64,000 bases of DNA. Source: Mytilus edulis. Its lineage: Eukaryota > Mollusca > Bivalvia > Mytilida > Mytilidae. The translations under genes and the position numbers were made by a program. Under the pieces are notes generated by a model. It did no database searches, was not told where the DNA came from, and saw only the letters and a list, made by a program, of their open reading frames with translations. Of this stretch, positions 25,646-37,206 are shown one piece after another (position 1 is the first letter of the stretch; every line of letters starts with the position of its first letter). The stretch spans positions 24,961,386 through 25,025,385 of the forward strand of contig NC_092348.1 of NCBI RefSeq assembly GCF_963676685.1. Direction: 5' to 3'.

Positions 25646-25913
25646 GCACCAGATCCTTGTAATCAACTGGTTTGGGAGGAATAAATGTAAAACACAGATA
25701 CTAATTTTCAACAGATTTTCCCCCATTGTTTCCATTATGTACACTCATAGGCAAAAACTAACCTAGAACAGTCAGGTGAACAGTCACAGCTTTCTGAGAG
25801 TCTGGCTGTATATTTTGTACGATACATGTGTAATCGCCATCGCCGCCTTTTCGCACTTCGGTTATCTAAAGATTAAATTTAGAAGCTATGGGCACAGCAC
25901 GGCATGTGTATTA

Positions 25914-26359
25914 GGGGCAAATTCAGTAAAAAATCTCCCATTGACTTTAATGCTAATCTATGTGTGGAAATAAATTTATACCTGATTTACCTTTAGAAAT
26001 TAAAAACTTTCATATATCATTCATAAAAGTACAAATGTAGCCCTATCTTTTGCAACAATAAAAACATAGGGTCATGCGGCATTTTTGGGCATTCACATGT
26101 CCTTGTTTACAAACAATGTAGATTCGCACTGAATTCCTATACTGACCCCCATTACTTTTCAACCCTGTAGGGGGAAAATAGTACATTCAGCATTTATTTT
26201 TTATTATTTTCAACTCTAGTTTTGATCCATCTACCAAAAAATATTTATTACAAACATTATCTACCAATCAGAAGAGCACAGGACTTCACTTTGCGACAGA
26301 AAGCTCTCCCCCAAATGGGCGGTCCCTGATGACGTATATTTATTTACTGAATTTACCCC
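25914..26359. mobile_element. TA-flanked MITE, copy 1
   Basis: The terminal inverted repeat is GGGG(C/T)AAATTCAGTAAA, with TA dinucleotides directly outside at 25912 and 26360. It is about 446 bp with no coding content. TA target duplication fits Tc1/mariner-type mobilisation. Confidence 0.75.
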
Positions 26360-27602
26360 TATAAGAGACTTTTTTACTTCTTTTCCAACTTTTTTTGTAA
26401 TAAACATGTAATGTATCCAATTTTCAAGTTCCAGTTTCAATACAACCTTCATAAATGCTGAATTTGTAAAGAAAAAGAAAAATTTATACTACAGCCCATA
26501 CTGCGGCCAATGTATATTTGGTATATAAAGTTGCGCATTGACTGTTTTTAAAAGAATGGTGTAAAATACTATGTTTAATAAATATGAATTGTTTTCTGTG
26601 TTTGCTTTGACCAGTATTGCAAGTACATCTAGAAACTAAAGTCTTGGTGTACTCTTAGTTAGTTTTTTCCTTATAAGGAAGTTTTTGATTAAATACCATG
26701 AAAAGACCACAAAAAGACTTTTCAAAGACTTTTTTAAGCAGTTTCATACCAAATAAAACAACAATTATGTTTCATTATACTAAATCTGTGTTTTAATTAC
26801 TTGTAAATTTCATAAAATGTCATTGACAATCACTCTGCAGAAATTCCTGTTACCCCAACATCAGGATGGGTTGTTCGCCAAAACTAGACAGCCAGAACTG
26901 AAGTAGAAAAAAGTGCCAAATATGAAAAAATAAGATTAGGTATGACCAAACTTTACATTTGGGAGATTGAAGTAATAATTTAGAATATTTAAAACCAATT
27001 ATTTAACACAAAAATCCAATTACAAACATTTCAACAGTTGTTTCATAGATGAAGGACATGTAATCATGAAAAGTTGTCTAGTATATTCTTTAAATAAAAG
27101 AAACGCAATGCGTTATGTAAAAATAAATGAATACCTTCATGCGGTCAGATTATTCGAGTGTTAAAATACAAGAAAAATGCTTATTTACCACTTGTTCTAC
27201 AACTTAACCTGGGGAACACAGCTAAAAAAAAACACTATGTCAAAGGGAGGTACTCCATTTTTTTCATATGATTTTATGCATTATGAGGAGAAATATGTGC
27301 AAAATGTAATGCAAATGGGGAGAATATTTATGCCTTTCATTGATATCATAACTCTCAAGTGTAATTTATATTGTTTCTTTCAATCTGGACACAAAAACTG
27401 ATTTTTACCATATACTCCATGCTTCTCTCACAGTACACTGAGTGCATCCTGGATAGCCGCAGTTAAAGATAGAAATGTGTGTACAAATCAACTTCAAAAG
27501 GTTCCAAAATCCTTCCATTACATTAACATTTACAGGAAACGAGTTTTGTGATTATTGTGTGGCCTTGGACAAGTACAGTGAAAAAGTGCATATTTTCCTG
27601 TA

Positions 27603-28050
27603 GGGGTAAATTCAGTAAAAAATCTCCTATTGACTTTAATGCTAATTTATGTGTGGAAATAAATTTATACCTGATTTACCTTTAGAAATTAAAAACTTTC
27701 ATATATCATTCATAAAAGTACAAATGTAGCACTATCTTTTGCAACAATAAAAACATAGGGTCATGCGGCATTTTTGGGCATTCACATGGCCTTGTTTACA
27801 AACAATGTAGATTCGCACTGAATTCCTATACTGACCCCCATTACTTTTCAACCCTGTAGGGGAAAAAAATAGTACATTCAGCATTTTTTTTTTTTTTTTT
27901 TCAACTGTAGTTTTGATCCATCTACCAAAAAATATTTATTACAAACATTATCTACCAATCAGAAGAGCACAGAACTTCACTTTTCGACAGAAAGCTCTCC
28001 CCCAAATGGGCGGTCCCTGATGACGTATATTTATTTACTGAATTTACCCC
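27603..28050. mobile_element. TA-flanked MITE, copy 2
   Basis: Near-identical to 25914-26359 (same ends GGGGTAAATTCAGTAAA; TA at 27601 and 28051), differing mainly by a long T-run near 27885. It abuts the Ig-like half-exon at 28051-28175. Confidence 0.75.
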
Positions 28051-28384
28051 TATTACCGTTTTTATTCAACGTTACAATACCAGGATCACCCGAAACTTTA
28101 CAAGTTAATGTGACAGTATTACCGATTGCTGCAAAGACATCTGTTAGCCTCGTTCCCATAATGCACCTGTCACGACTGAAACAAGTAGTAGTTTGTCAAT
28201 GTAATAAACGATACTTCAGTAAGTGTTTAATAAAGCTACAGATTACTTTTACCTTAATATAAGTTATTTACATACTATACATTATTATGCATTCTGTGTA
28301 TGCTATTTTGCTACAGCAGGCTTTGTTTTCTGTTGATAAAATATTTGCTTTCCTCATGTTATACATTTTTTCTTAAAAATGATG

Positions 28385-29435
28385 GTTTTCTAGTATATAC
28401 ATATATTGTAATAAGAGAAAATAGTTCTTACTTAATGAGAGAGAAAAAAATCTGAATTATGATAAAATTGTTAAGTTAAATTTAAGTTAAAGGGGCACTA
28501 ATAAAAAGATAAAAATATATCTAAAGTATGATTTTTTTTGTGATTCAATCATAAATGAAAGTGAAATAATGACATAATAATTCGCTTTAAGCAGCCAGTA
28601 TTGTTCAATTTTGTCAAATTAAAGTAAGACACATTGATGATGAATTATTCACTTGAAGTAAATTCGACCTCATTGAATCTGTATTCATGTGAACTTCAAT
28701 TTAACCTCTTAGCTAGAGATTGATAACGCATGCATCAAGCGTGTTCGTTTATTTAATGGGGTAATAAGTGTCAACATTGGAAGTGAAAAAAGGTAAATCA
28801 TTTGATCGACTGACTCAATCCACATAAAATTACCATTGGAAGTCTTCGGAGATTAACTTGACAGTGAATTAGATGGCTTGAAGACTAAAATACACACGTA
28901 AGAAAGCTACATATTATCGAGTCCATGCCCAGTAAATTGTTTATATTAGACTTTTTATAATATGGATAATAGTTTGCATGGTTATAAATCAAATATGAGA
29001 ATTTGATCAAATCGATGAAGATGAATATGACAGCTAGTGCCCCTTTAAAAAGCTGGTGTAAATAAAGTAGTATGGTATGTTGTTACTTGTATGGGAGGTT
29101 TTATTTCAAGACAATATGCGGATTCTAGCTCCTTTCTTCATTTAATGTTTGCTTGTACAGAATTTTTTCCAAGAAAGATAATCAATATTACTGAACATCA
29201 GGGTGTATAATTTGAAGTGTGTGAATATTTATATAGATAGTTTCCTTCACCATCTATTATAGATATAAGAAGATATATTGTTTATTATAAGTACAATTTG
29301 TTTAGGGAACTCAGGATCTACATACATTCTGAGTGGGTTTACTGTTTTCTTATCCCTATCAGTATGCTTTTTGAAAAGGTCAAGCATATTTTAATGAGAG
29401 AAACAGAAAGAGTTTTATTTGTCTTGTTTTAAAGA
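28385..29435 (-). repeat. Right arm of the large inverted duplication
   Basis: This is the reverse-complement counterpart of the 21.5-25.0 kb arm. It holds no PLE and no TACGA element. It includes the same TTAA-flanked MITE (28491-29044). The arms enclose about 3.3 kb with the Ig-like exons. Confidence 0.75.
28491..29044. mobile_element. TTAA-type MITE (right-arm copy)
   Basis: The ends are AGGGGCACTA and TAGTGCCCCT between TTAA tetranucleotides (28487-28490 and 29045-29048). It is shorter than the left-arm copy by about 57 bp through internal deletions. Confidence 0.7.
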
Positions 29436-29539
29436 GTTGTTATGAAAAGTTGTGCATGTTTAGAAATTTTAATTTGTACCCTTGTCTGCTTGGTGGACTT
29501 TTTACCAAAAATATGTTTATATTCATATGTACTTTGCCT

Positions 29540-30265
29540 CTGTTCTGCTCTGTTCGAGGTAGTGATGGCCACTGACACCGTTATACATGCACGTATATTT
29601 GTCCGGGGAAAGTACTATACAAGCTCGATTACAAGTCATTTTGAAAAATTAATTACATGAACAAGTGGTTATTTTTCTCATTTGCAAAATTATACCATAT
29701 CCTTATCTTTATATTCAATAATTAAAAATATATCTTATAGATACAAACATATGCAAAATGTAATTACCGGCCATAACTGATTGAAAAAGGAAAAACAACG
29801 TCCATGTAGACATCATCTTTATAAATAATCTGAGGTCTTGTGAGCTATAAAATATGAAAATAATATTATATACATGACTAACATACAATGGGTGTAAGCT
29901 ATATGGACCTTTCTTTAGTGGTTATAAATGTTTACATTTTCCATGAAACGTAGATGTTCATTATGGAGAGAGTATACCGATGTTAGTAACACTTACAAGA
30001 ATTTTAATTCTTAATCATCTATACAAAAAATGTATATCTGCGGAAAAATACGAGTAAGCATTTAATTTTAACCACCCAAGTTAGACTTAAACAGTCTTCC
30101 AAACATGACATATAATAAAGATAACAGGAATTACCAAAAGTATTAAAAATTACAACCGACCACACCAACCACTAACCACCGACTTTTTTCTATAAGACAG
30201 ACAACAAAGAAAAACACACAGTCTATATATATATCTGTATTACTAGTAATAGTGATTAGCCGACT
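29540..30265 (-). repeat. Segmental duplication, left copy, part 1
   Basis: Nearly identical to about 40260-41089, including the leader exon, GGACCTTTCTTTAGTGG, GTAGATGTTCATTATGG and GTGATTAGCCGACT. The homology stops at 30265 and resumes at 34126. Confidence 0.85.
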
Positions 30266-30473
30266 CTATTTCATATCGGTTAAAAATAAGCTTCTCTTAT
30301 TGGATAACAAGAGGCCACATGACATTCTTTATTCTTCGGTAATTAATTCCAGCGGTCATTAACAACCACTTTTACATGATAATGACGGTGGGGCGTGGTT
30401 TGTCTATTTGAGTGACGTAGCGTAATAAAACGCATTCGCGATTCAGACTTGTTTACAGTTGACAGTTGGGAAA

Positions 30474-33400
30474 ATGGAAGAATCGTCTGCTACTGCAGAC
30501 AACTATAATGAACGGTTTGCAATACTTTCTGAAGCTGACAGAGATAAACTCCTAAGCAACAAGAATGCCGAGAGCAACAAAGCAGCCACCAAATTTACAG
30601 TCAAGACTTTTCATGACTATTGCATGGCAGCGACGAACTATCAGACGATTGTGGCCATTGACCTGCTACCCGACAATGCTCTTGATCAACTGCTTGAAAA
30701 GTTCTATCCATCACTAAGAAACAAGAATGGAGAAAAGTATGCTGTCCAAAGCTTGAGGTCAATACGAGCCGGCATTCAAAGGTAGTTACACTCGAGTTGC
30801 ATTGTGAATGTTTACTGTTTGCTAGTCTGGAACTTTATTTATGTTTGTGCAAGTGCATTTTATAGATAATTATGTTACTTTGTGTGTTGATAATTTTAAA
30901 TATCAATGCATTCTAAACCTGAATCAATTTGTTTACATGTTCTCCAGGCACGTTTCTTTAATTTTCTGGGTAGATATATAAACAAGAAGATGTGGTATGA
31001 TTGCCAATGACACAACTCTCCACAAAATGACACAAAAATTGACAACAAAGAGCAAATCCAATACTCCATACTCAGCTTTAAAAGGCCCTAATTCTTGTGG
31101 CTGTACACCGCAGCTGAATTTGAATAACTAGCTTTAATTCATGTACTTTTTACGTATACTATAAACATGATAAATGTACAAAACGTAGTGAATTGTATGT
31201 GTATTTATATGTGCCATTTATTTTTCAGGTACAACACTGAACCGCCACGTAGACGGGAGATCAATATTATCAGCGGTGAAAATTTTAATCGTAGTAAGAC
31301 TATATTTGAGGCTGTTTGTATATAGACTTGAAAAAAAAAGTGCACTTGGTGATGTAACCCACAAACCTGTGATTAATGATGAAGATATGGCAAAGATATC
31401 TGCCTATTTCAAAACTTGGAAAACAGATCAAGTAGTCCTTATCAGAAAGGTTTGGTTTGATCTAATGATGTTTTGCTGCCGTAGAGGAAGGGAATGACTG
31501 AGAGAACTTTCAAAAACTTCCTATGTTGTTGATGGTGATGGATTGGGTCAAAAATACATAAAATATGGATCAGAATTGACAAAAAATCATCGTACTGATG
31601 TAGAGGATTCGTCCGGTGGAGTAATTTACGAAGAAAAAGATAGCGACTTGTGTCCAGTTGCCTCTTACACTTTTTATTTAGGGAAAATGAACCATAAATG
31701 TGATGTACCTTTTCAGCGTCCGCGACCAAATTACCATACAGCAGATGAGACATGGTTTGAGAACAAACCACTTGGAAAAAATACTTTAGGTGCATTAATG
31801 GCAAAAATCTCAAATTGTGCTGGATTATCAAAAGTATATACCAATCACTCCATCCGATCAACATCTATAACAACTATGAGTGAAAGTGGTTTTGAGGACA
31901 GAAAAAATAAAAATGTATCTAAGCACAAGTCACTACAAAGTATTGAAAATTACTCAAGGGACTCTTCACTACCACAAAAGAAAAAGATGTCAAAACCTCT
32001 TGCCTCATCATTATGTGGTAGAGCTATATTTTTATGTTATTTAAGATTTTATGTTATTAGAATATATACTGGATATATTCTATTTACAGTTATTATAATT
32101 TGTAATATGCTAGTTTACTCAGGTAGAACATTTCTTATTGTTTATATCTTTTCTATTGGTCAGTATGATTTAGGCGGGAATCTTTTGTTTAACTATTCTT
32201 TGTTCTGGTCACTTGGCTAAAATATTTATATGAAGTGGTAGCCATTTTCTTCAGCTCTATTGGAAGTTGTTATATCTTTAATTTGATATCGAAATAGTCT
32301 AGGACTTTCATATTCTTTTATAAGGTCAGTTTATAACTAATATATTCATTACAATAACATTCAAGTTTTAATGTTCAAGAGTGAGTGATATACAAGTGTA
32401 TAATTGTATGAATAGGTGACCGTATTATGAAAGGTGTGTGCGATTGATTGAATAGTAAAGTTATGTGTAAACTATTCATAACTCATAAAGTAATAAAGAT
32501 AAACTTGATAATATAGTTTTATTTGTAAGATTTAATAAACTATATAAATTTTACATAAAACTGGTAAAAGTATGATTTATACTTTAATTTCTAGTTACAT
32601 TAATATATAATCTATTTTAACAGTTTGTATGAGTGAGCGTTAACTGATTTTATACTTCTTTAAAGTTAATACAAGTAAATATTTGATTAACCAGATTTAA
32701 GGATAGATAACTCTGATTATTCTAATCTAGCAGTATAAATAAGGTTTCTATGATTTTAATATTTTGTCTTCAGGTTATATTATTGAAACAGAATGTAAAC
32801 TGATTCAATTCAATCAGTTGGTGAAAAGACCTTTGCACTACATGTGAGGTATGTTTATATGTATACAGTTTGTATTGTTCATGTTACTTTTATGTTGCTT
32901 TGCTTAAATGTATTGCCTGCTTTGTGTAACTGTTGCAAAACGGAATGTCTTGTTTGCACTTACAATTTCGTGTTATTATTATGTTAAACTAACTATTTTT
33001 GGTATGATACTACAAGCGTAGCTATGTATTAGCTGTGAACTTAGTCTGTGGTTGCATATTTCACAATGCACTAAATACAGAGAAATATAGAATGTACTTA
33101 TTTAATACAGAATTCGGAATGGTGTAATATCGTTTTGTGTAGCTTGTAAAACTATTATTTTAAGGGCAAAGGAAATCTAGATATATTGATTTTATAGTAA
33201 TTGATAATTACTACTGATTGAATTGTATAAGAATTATATTGTTATTATTTCAGGGTCATTTTTGTTAGAATATTAACATCAATTCTGATGAAATAAAGAA
33301 CCTAAGACCTATCAACGTGTTTGTGTTTATTTAAATACATGGGAAGCACGACTACAATTATACAATACTACAGCAGAGATACATGTACCGTCTACTGAGA

Positions 33401-33603
33401 ACAATGAAATAAGCAGTGTTAATAATATTTCTCCTTGAACAGGAAATGCTGTTGCCATTAGAGCACCAACAACTGTTGCAGCTGTACCACAAACTGTTCA
33501 AAATACCAATGCATCTAGTACATGTATGCAACTTGATGATATTGATTTTCTCGATGACAGTTTTATCAGTGAGTCTGCAGACTTTGATAAAGTACTGAAA
33601 TAA
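30474..33603 (+). pseudogene. DUF3504 / Crypton-derived tyrosine-recombinase-like gene, disrupted
   Basis: Exon 1 is 30474-30781 (ATG chosen because a Kozak-like AAAATGG precedes a coherent acidic N-terminus). Exon 2 is 31229-32017 and exon 3 is 33443-33603, ending in TAA. The splice sites (AAAG/GTAGTT, tttttcag, TGTG/GTAGAG, cttgaacag) keep phase. The N-terminal segment includes ATKFTVKTFHDYC and LRSIRAGIQRYN. The domain contains FCCRRGRE and YTNHSIRSTSI, then SKHKSLQSIENYSR, matching the R..H..R layout of DUF3504 domains as in QRICH1, KIAA1958 and ZMYM proteins. The C-terminus is Asp-rich (LDDIDFLDDS). Two lesions are present: a one-base frameshift near 31318, close to an A9 run, and an in-frame TGA at 31495. 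It is a recent pseudogene, or the lesions are assembly errors. A family B repeat sits in intron 1. Confidence 0.75.
30985..31100 (-). repeat. Family B dispersed repeat
   Basis: GATGTGGTATGATTGCCAATG followed by an ACAACTCTCCAC segment and CATACTCAGCTTTAAAAGGCC. It lies in intron 1 of the DUF3504 gene. Confidence 0.65.
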
Positions 33604-34015
33604 ATTAGTTCCTCTCATAACAATTTTCAAACCAATTACTCAAGAACAGAGTCCATGAGCAACAGAAATGATCATAGCATTAATATTCAAAATGTGTCCG
33701 GTATAGTCTTTAATTTCTATGTTTCTAAAGACTAAATTTATACATGTACTATGTGGATTTTTCCAGTTGAAAATTTTCCTGTTTTAATTTTATCTTGCAG
33801 TTGTTGTTGAATTGTTAACCATATGTGTGTAATACTCATAAAATGATAGAAAACATTATTTTGTATTCAAATACTGAAAATTGCACTCAAATGAATGGCA
33901 GTGACTTATAGTCATTTAAAACTATGACCGGTGTTCACTCTTTCTTATATGAATACATACACTTGAGGTTACTTTGAACAATTTGATTTTTTTTTAATAC
34001 ATGGTTTCTCAATGA

Positions 34016-34021
34016 AATAAA
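34016..34021 (+). terminator. Candidate polyadenylation signal of the DUF3504 gene
   Basis: AATAAA about 410 bases after the TAA of exon 3, just before the hairpin. Confidence 0.3.
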
Positions 34022-34124
34022 CATAATAGTTCTTGAATAACTGGTCATTATCGTGATATATGGACATCCCGTAGGACAGTTCATATATCACGATAATGAT
34101 AAGTTATTCAAGAACTATTATGTA
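34022..34124. repeat. Near-perfect hairpin
   Basis: The left arm CATAATAGTTCTTGAATAAC..TCATTATCGTGATATATG is matched by the right arm CATATATCACGATAATGA..GTTATTCAAGAACTATTATG. The arms are about 43 bases with an 18-base loop around ACATCCCGTAGGACAG. It is at the right edge of the 3.86-kb insertion. Confidence 0.85.
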
Positions 34125-34314
34125 AATACGGTATGATTTTTCTCATTGTCAAAGACTGTACGTTGCTTAAATCCTATTCATTTCAACATTAGCACCAAAT
34201 GTTTAGTTTAGTTGTCTTAATTGCAATCATACCACATCTCCTTATTTCTATAAAGATATGCATAGGATGTGATTAGGTTGAAAAAAAGCTTCATTTAAAA
34301 GAAACTTAATTATA

Positions 34315-34743
34315 TTGATTGATTGATTGTTGGTTGCTTAACGTCCAGTGGCAAATATTTCATGCATATTCAGGACGAGAACAAGTTCACTATAAATACA
34401 ATAGGTAGGTTGTTGTAATAGAGGCCATCTAGGATGATGGTCGGGGAAATTTGGATTGCCACTGGGACATGAGGGTATATTGGATAGGGACAGAAATTTT
34501 GCCTTGCAACAGGCCACCTACGGACCCCTCAAAGAGTTGTTGCAAGGGTTCTTAACGTGCAAAGAGCGTGGCACTCTCTTTACACGAGGCATCGGATTTA
34601 ACGTCCCCCTTCTGACCGGACGTGACTGCGAACTTGATACATCCCGTACAGCCAAACGGACGCCCCACTTCAGCAAGCGCTTTACTGCCGGTAGGGAGAA
34701 GACCAAGTGACCATATTTCTTTACCCCAGTCACCCGTCGGGTC
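34315..34743 (-). mobile_element. 429-bp retroposon with 14-bp target duplication
   Basis: It is flanked by GAAACTTAATTATA (34301-34314 and 34744-34757). The paralogous segment near 41272 shows the empty site with one copy. Read on the minus strand, it ends in GGACGTTAAGCAACCAAC and a CAATCAATCAATCAA tail, as in bivalve LINE/SINE elements with microsatellite tails. The body has little coding potential. Length, tail and target duplication indicate target-primed retroposition of a SINE-like element. Confidence 0.8.
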
Positions 34744-34744
34744 G

Positions 34745-35400
34745 AAACTTAATTATAAAGAATAAATATCGCTTGAATATATCAAAAATTAATTTTAATA
34801 CTTACAAGTCTTCTAGACAGTAATTTGTTTTGAATTTGAATTTTTGTATTTTATACTATCATTTTGGGATATTTGGCCAATGAAACTACAGATAACAAAC
34901 CATGTCTGTTTCTAAATCTATGTCGTCGATTTGTTTGGCCCTGTACCAAATGAAAGTAATAATATCTGTACACTGAGTTGAATTAAACTGAGTGAAGGTC
35001 AAGACAAATTATAAGAAAATAATTAAAAAAATAATAATACTCTGAAAGAAGGCAGAAATGACAACATATGCGAGTCTGGATGTAGTTTACAGAATAATGA
35101 TTAATGGGATAACCGTAAAAAATAAAGGTTTAAAAAAATGTAAAGAATACAGAAAATAAGCCAAAAAAATAAAGAATACAGATTAATTGTGGGCTGAGTT
35201 ATAAAGAATGAGGTAAAAAGTAGATTAATAAAAGTACTGAAATTCAAGGAAAATTCAAAACGAAAAGTCATTAAATTGAAAACAGACCAAACGAATGGAA
35301 AACAACTGTCGTATGCCCGATGGTATAGACATGACCTTATATTAAACATGATTGATTAAAGCAGGTTTAATGGATAAACCATTCTCTTGTATGAAAGTCG
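34745..35400 (-). repeat. Segmental duplication, left copy, part 2
   Basis: Parallels 41281-41960: AAAGAATAAATATCGCTT, ACAGTAATTTGTTTTGAATTTGAA, TGGGATATTTGGCCAATGAA and AAACTGAGTGAAGGTCAAGA. It then passes into a minus-strand family A repeat (35215-35400). Confidence 0.7.
34806..34855 (-). promoter_or_regulatory. Promoter and 5' UTR exon of the left (Ig-like) copy
   Basis: TATAAAA at 34855-34849, then about 25 bases to a short exon ending at 34806 (ACTT/GTAAGT). Nearly identical to 41340-41389. The leader exon is 5.0 kb downstream here but only 0.7 kb downstream in the right copy. Confidence 0.6.
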
Positions 35401-35999
35401 CATGGAATATGTACCATTGATTATTTTATATCTGCAACAATGTATGGACAAAACTTACACAAGTAAAAATTTCAAAATTTGGGTTCAGAAGTCAACATTG
35501 CATTGTGTTTAAATCTTAATCACTATAAAACAGATAACTTGACTAATTTCAACACAAAGAAAAACTATAATGGCATTTTGATAGTTTACAGACTAATTTT
35601 ATGAGCAAAACGGAAAGACAAGAATATAAAAATTACCATAGCACAAAAACACAATGCAGGATGTATAAGTGCCGATTCACGCCAAAATTATATTACCAAA
35701 TTAAAAAAAAAGGATTAGACAGGAAATATACAAAGACAAATAAAAAGAACACTATAACGTAGATAAACAATAGGTCGTACCTAGAATCTATACTTCAAGA
35801 CCATCATGTAAACATTATTTGTGAAGTTGATACGGAATATTATCAACAAAGTTTTAGGCATCTTCCTATGAACGTTTTTTTTAAAGGACGAGACGTTCTT
35901 TGAGATAACCCCTATTCGTCAACTTTCTTCTCAGACATTGGTGGTGTTTTACAAAATCTAAATAGCATCTGAAAACACTTGAATACCAATGCGTTTGGA

Positions 36000-36990
36000 A
36001 ATGTAAGTATGCAGGTGAAGTTGGTATATTAATTATGTAATGGAAATTTATAATTTCAAAATCAAAATCGTCTTGTGTGTCATTGATTCTAGTTTTGAGA
36101 TTTTAAATATAGTTTGCCAAAATGTCACTTCGCGGCAAACTAAAACCATATTCGTGGAATTGATTAGTGGATTTATAAATAAAAAACAAATCTCAAAACA
36201 TTTTTATTATATTGCGAAAAGACAGTGAGAGCGACCTCCACAAAGATTGCTTATATTTACCGGTATCAGGAAACCCGGAATGCAATGTGGTTTGTAAATA
36301 AAAAGACAATGACAAATCTATGTTGTTCCATCATCCGTATCCAACAATTGACACAACAAAATACTTTCCGCTATATCTGAAATTGTAAATTAATATATGT
36401 CCAGAACAGTTTTTGTGCATAGATAAAGAGTGAAATATATAGGGCCTTAGTAGGAAAAGAAATATAAAACAAACTATGATATAGCAAAGAAATAATAAAT
36501 AAAACTATCAATGATGCCGAAAATTAAACAGTAAACAGAATAGAATATTATCAAAGTTGATCAAAGGTTTAACAATGTCACAGGCAAATTATTAAAAAGT
36601 TAAATAACAAAAATACCGAACTCCAAAGAATATTCAAAACGGAAAGTCCTTAACCAAAGGCAAAATCACAAAACTTCAAACACATCAAAGGAACTTAATA
36701 TAACTGTTGGTTGTATAGCTATATTAACCTTTCACTTGTATGACAGTCGTATGGAATATAAATCCAGTACACTGACAACTATGTGTGAGCAAAATAAACA
36801 GACGCAATAGGTACAAAGGTTGATTACAGCAGTCAACATTATGTTAAAATCTTAATAACTATAAAACAAAAATATCTCAACAAAGAAAACCCCCAATAAT
36901 GGAATATGAAGACTTTAAAGGAAAACTACATGAGCAAAATTATAGACAGAGATACAAAAATGACCAAGGCACACTCACACAATGGCGGGA
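36000..36990 (-). repeat. Long dispersed repeat block, copy 1
   Basis: 36000-36600 matches 48297-48960 (CACTTCGC.GCAAA, TATTTACCGGTATCAGGAAA, CATCATCCGTATCCAAC, GTGAAATATATAGGGCC). It is followed by a minus-strand family A repeat (36600-36720) and its TGTATGACAGTCGTATGGAA extension to about 36990. No gene is seen in it. Confidence 0.65.
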
Positions 36991-37128
36991 TGTTTAGATG
37001 TTTGAGAAGTGTAGCCATAGACTCGGAATAGCAGCAGCAAAATAATAAATCTGCACCTTCTGTGTAACTAACCACTTGATAGCATTTTTGTTAATACAAA
37101 AACAAAATAACCCCATCAAGGAGAAAAT

Positions 37129-37134
37129 TTTATT
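37129..37134 (-). terminator. Polyadenylation signal of the ApeC gene
   Basis: AATAAA on the minus strand, 73 bases after the TAG stop at 37209-37207. Confidence 0.5.
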
Positions 37135-37206
37135 CGAGTTTGAAATGATAAAGTACAGAAAAAACACAAACATTAGTTAGAAATCAAACGTTAAAGTCAG
37201 TTGTTT

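Larger units (their letters stand above)
25763..29816 (-). pseudogene. Secreted Ig-like domain gene sharing the apextrin leader (probably broken)
   Basis: The signal exon 29816-29768 encodes MMSTWTLFFLFQSVMA and ends in phase 1. It is nearly identical to the leader exon of the ApeC gene at 40639-40591. The next candidate exon starts at 28175 (acceptor ttgtttcag). It encodes an Ig-type B-strand half, GNTVTLTCKVSGDPG, but the phase-1 frame from the leader meets a stop after about ten codons, so a one-base shift has occurred. MITE 27603-28050 abuts the exon's 3' side. A further exon, 25865-25763, encodes the other Ig half, with GDGDYTCIVQN and VTVHLTVL, and ends at a donor. The middle of the domain was not found. 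Either the gene is dead or an exon escaped me. The 5' UTR exon and promoter lie at 34806-34855, beyond two insertions. Confidence 0.6.
30266..34125 (+). mobile_element. 3.86-kb insertion carrying a DUF3504/Crypton-type gene
   Basis: Comparison with the paralogous segment (41089/41090) shows GCCGACT directly joined to ATACGGTATG there. Here 3,860 bases lie between the same two words. The block contains the spliced recombinase-like gene and ends on its right with a perfect long hairpin (34022-34124). No terminal inverted repeats and no obvious target duplication are visible. Both are expected for Crypton-type (tyrosine recombinase) insertion, but also compatible with another rearrangement. Confidence 0.6.

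Noticed and set aside
31442..31864. Minus-strand frame of 140 codons
   Set aside because: Antisense shadow of the DUF3504 exon 2.
34456..34733. Open frames on both strands at the GC-richer segment
   Set aside because: Entirely inside the 429-bp retroposon; the GC content belongs to that element.
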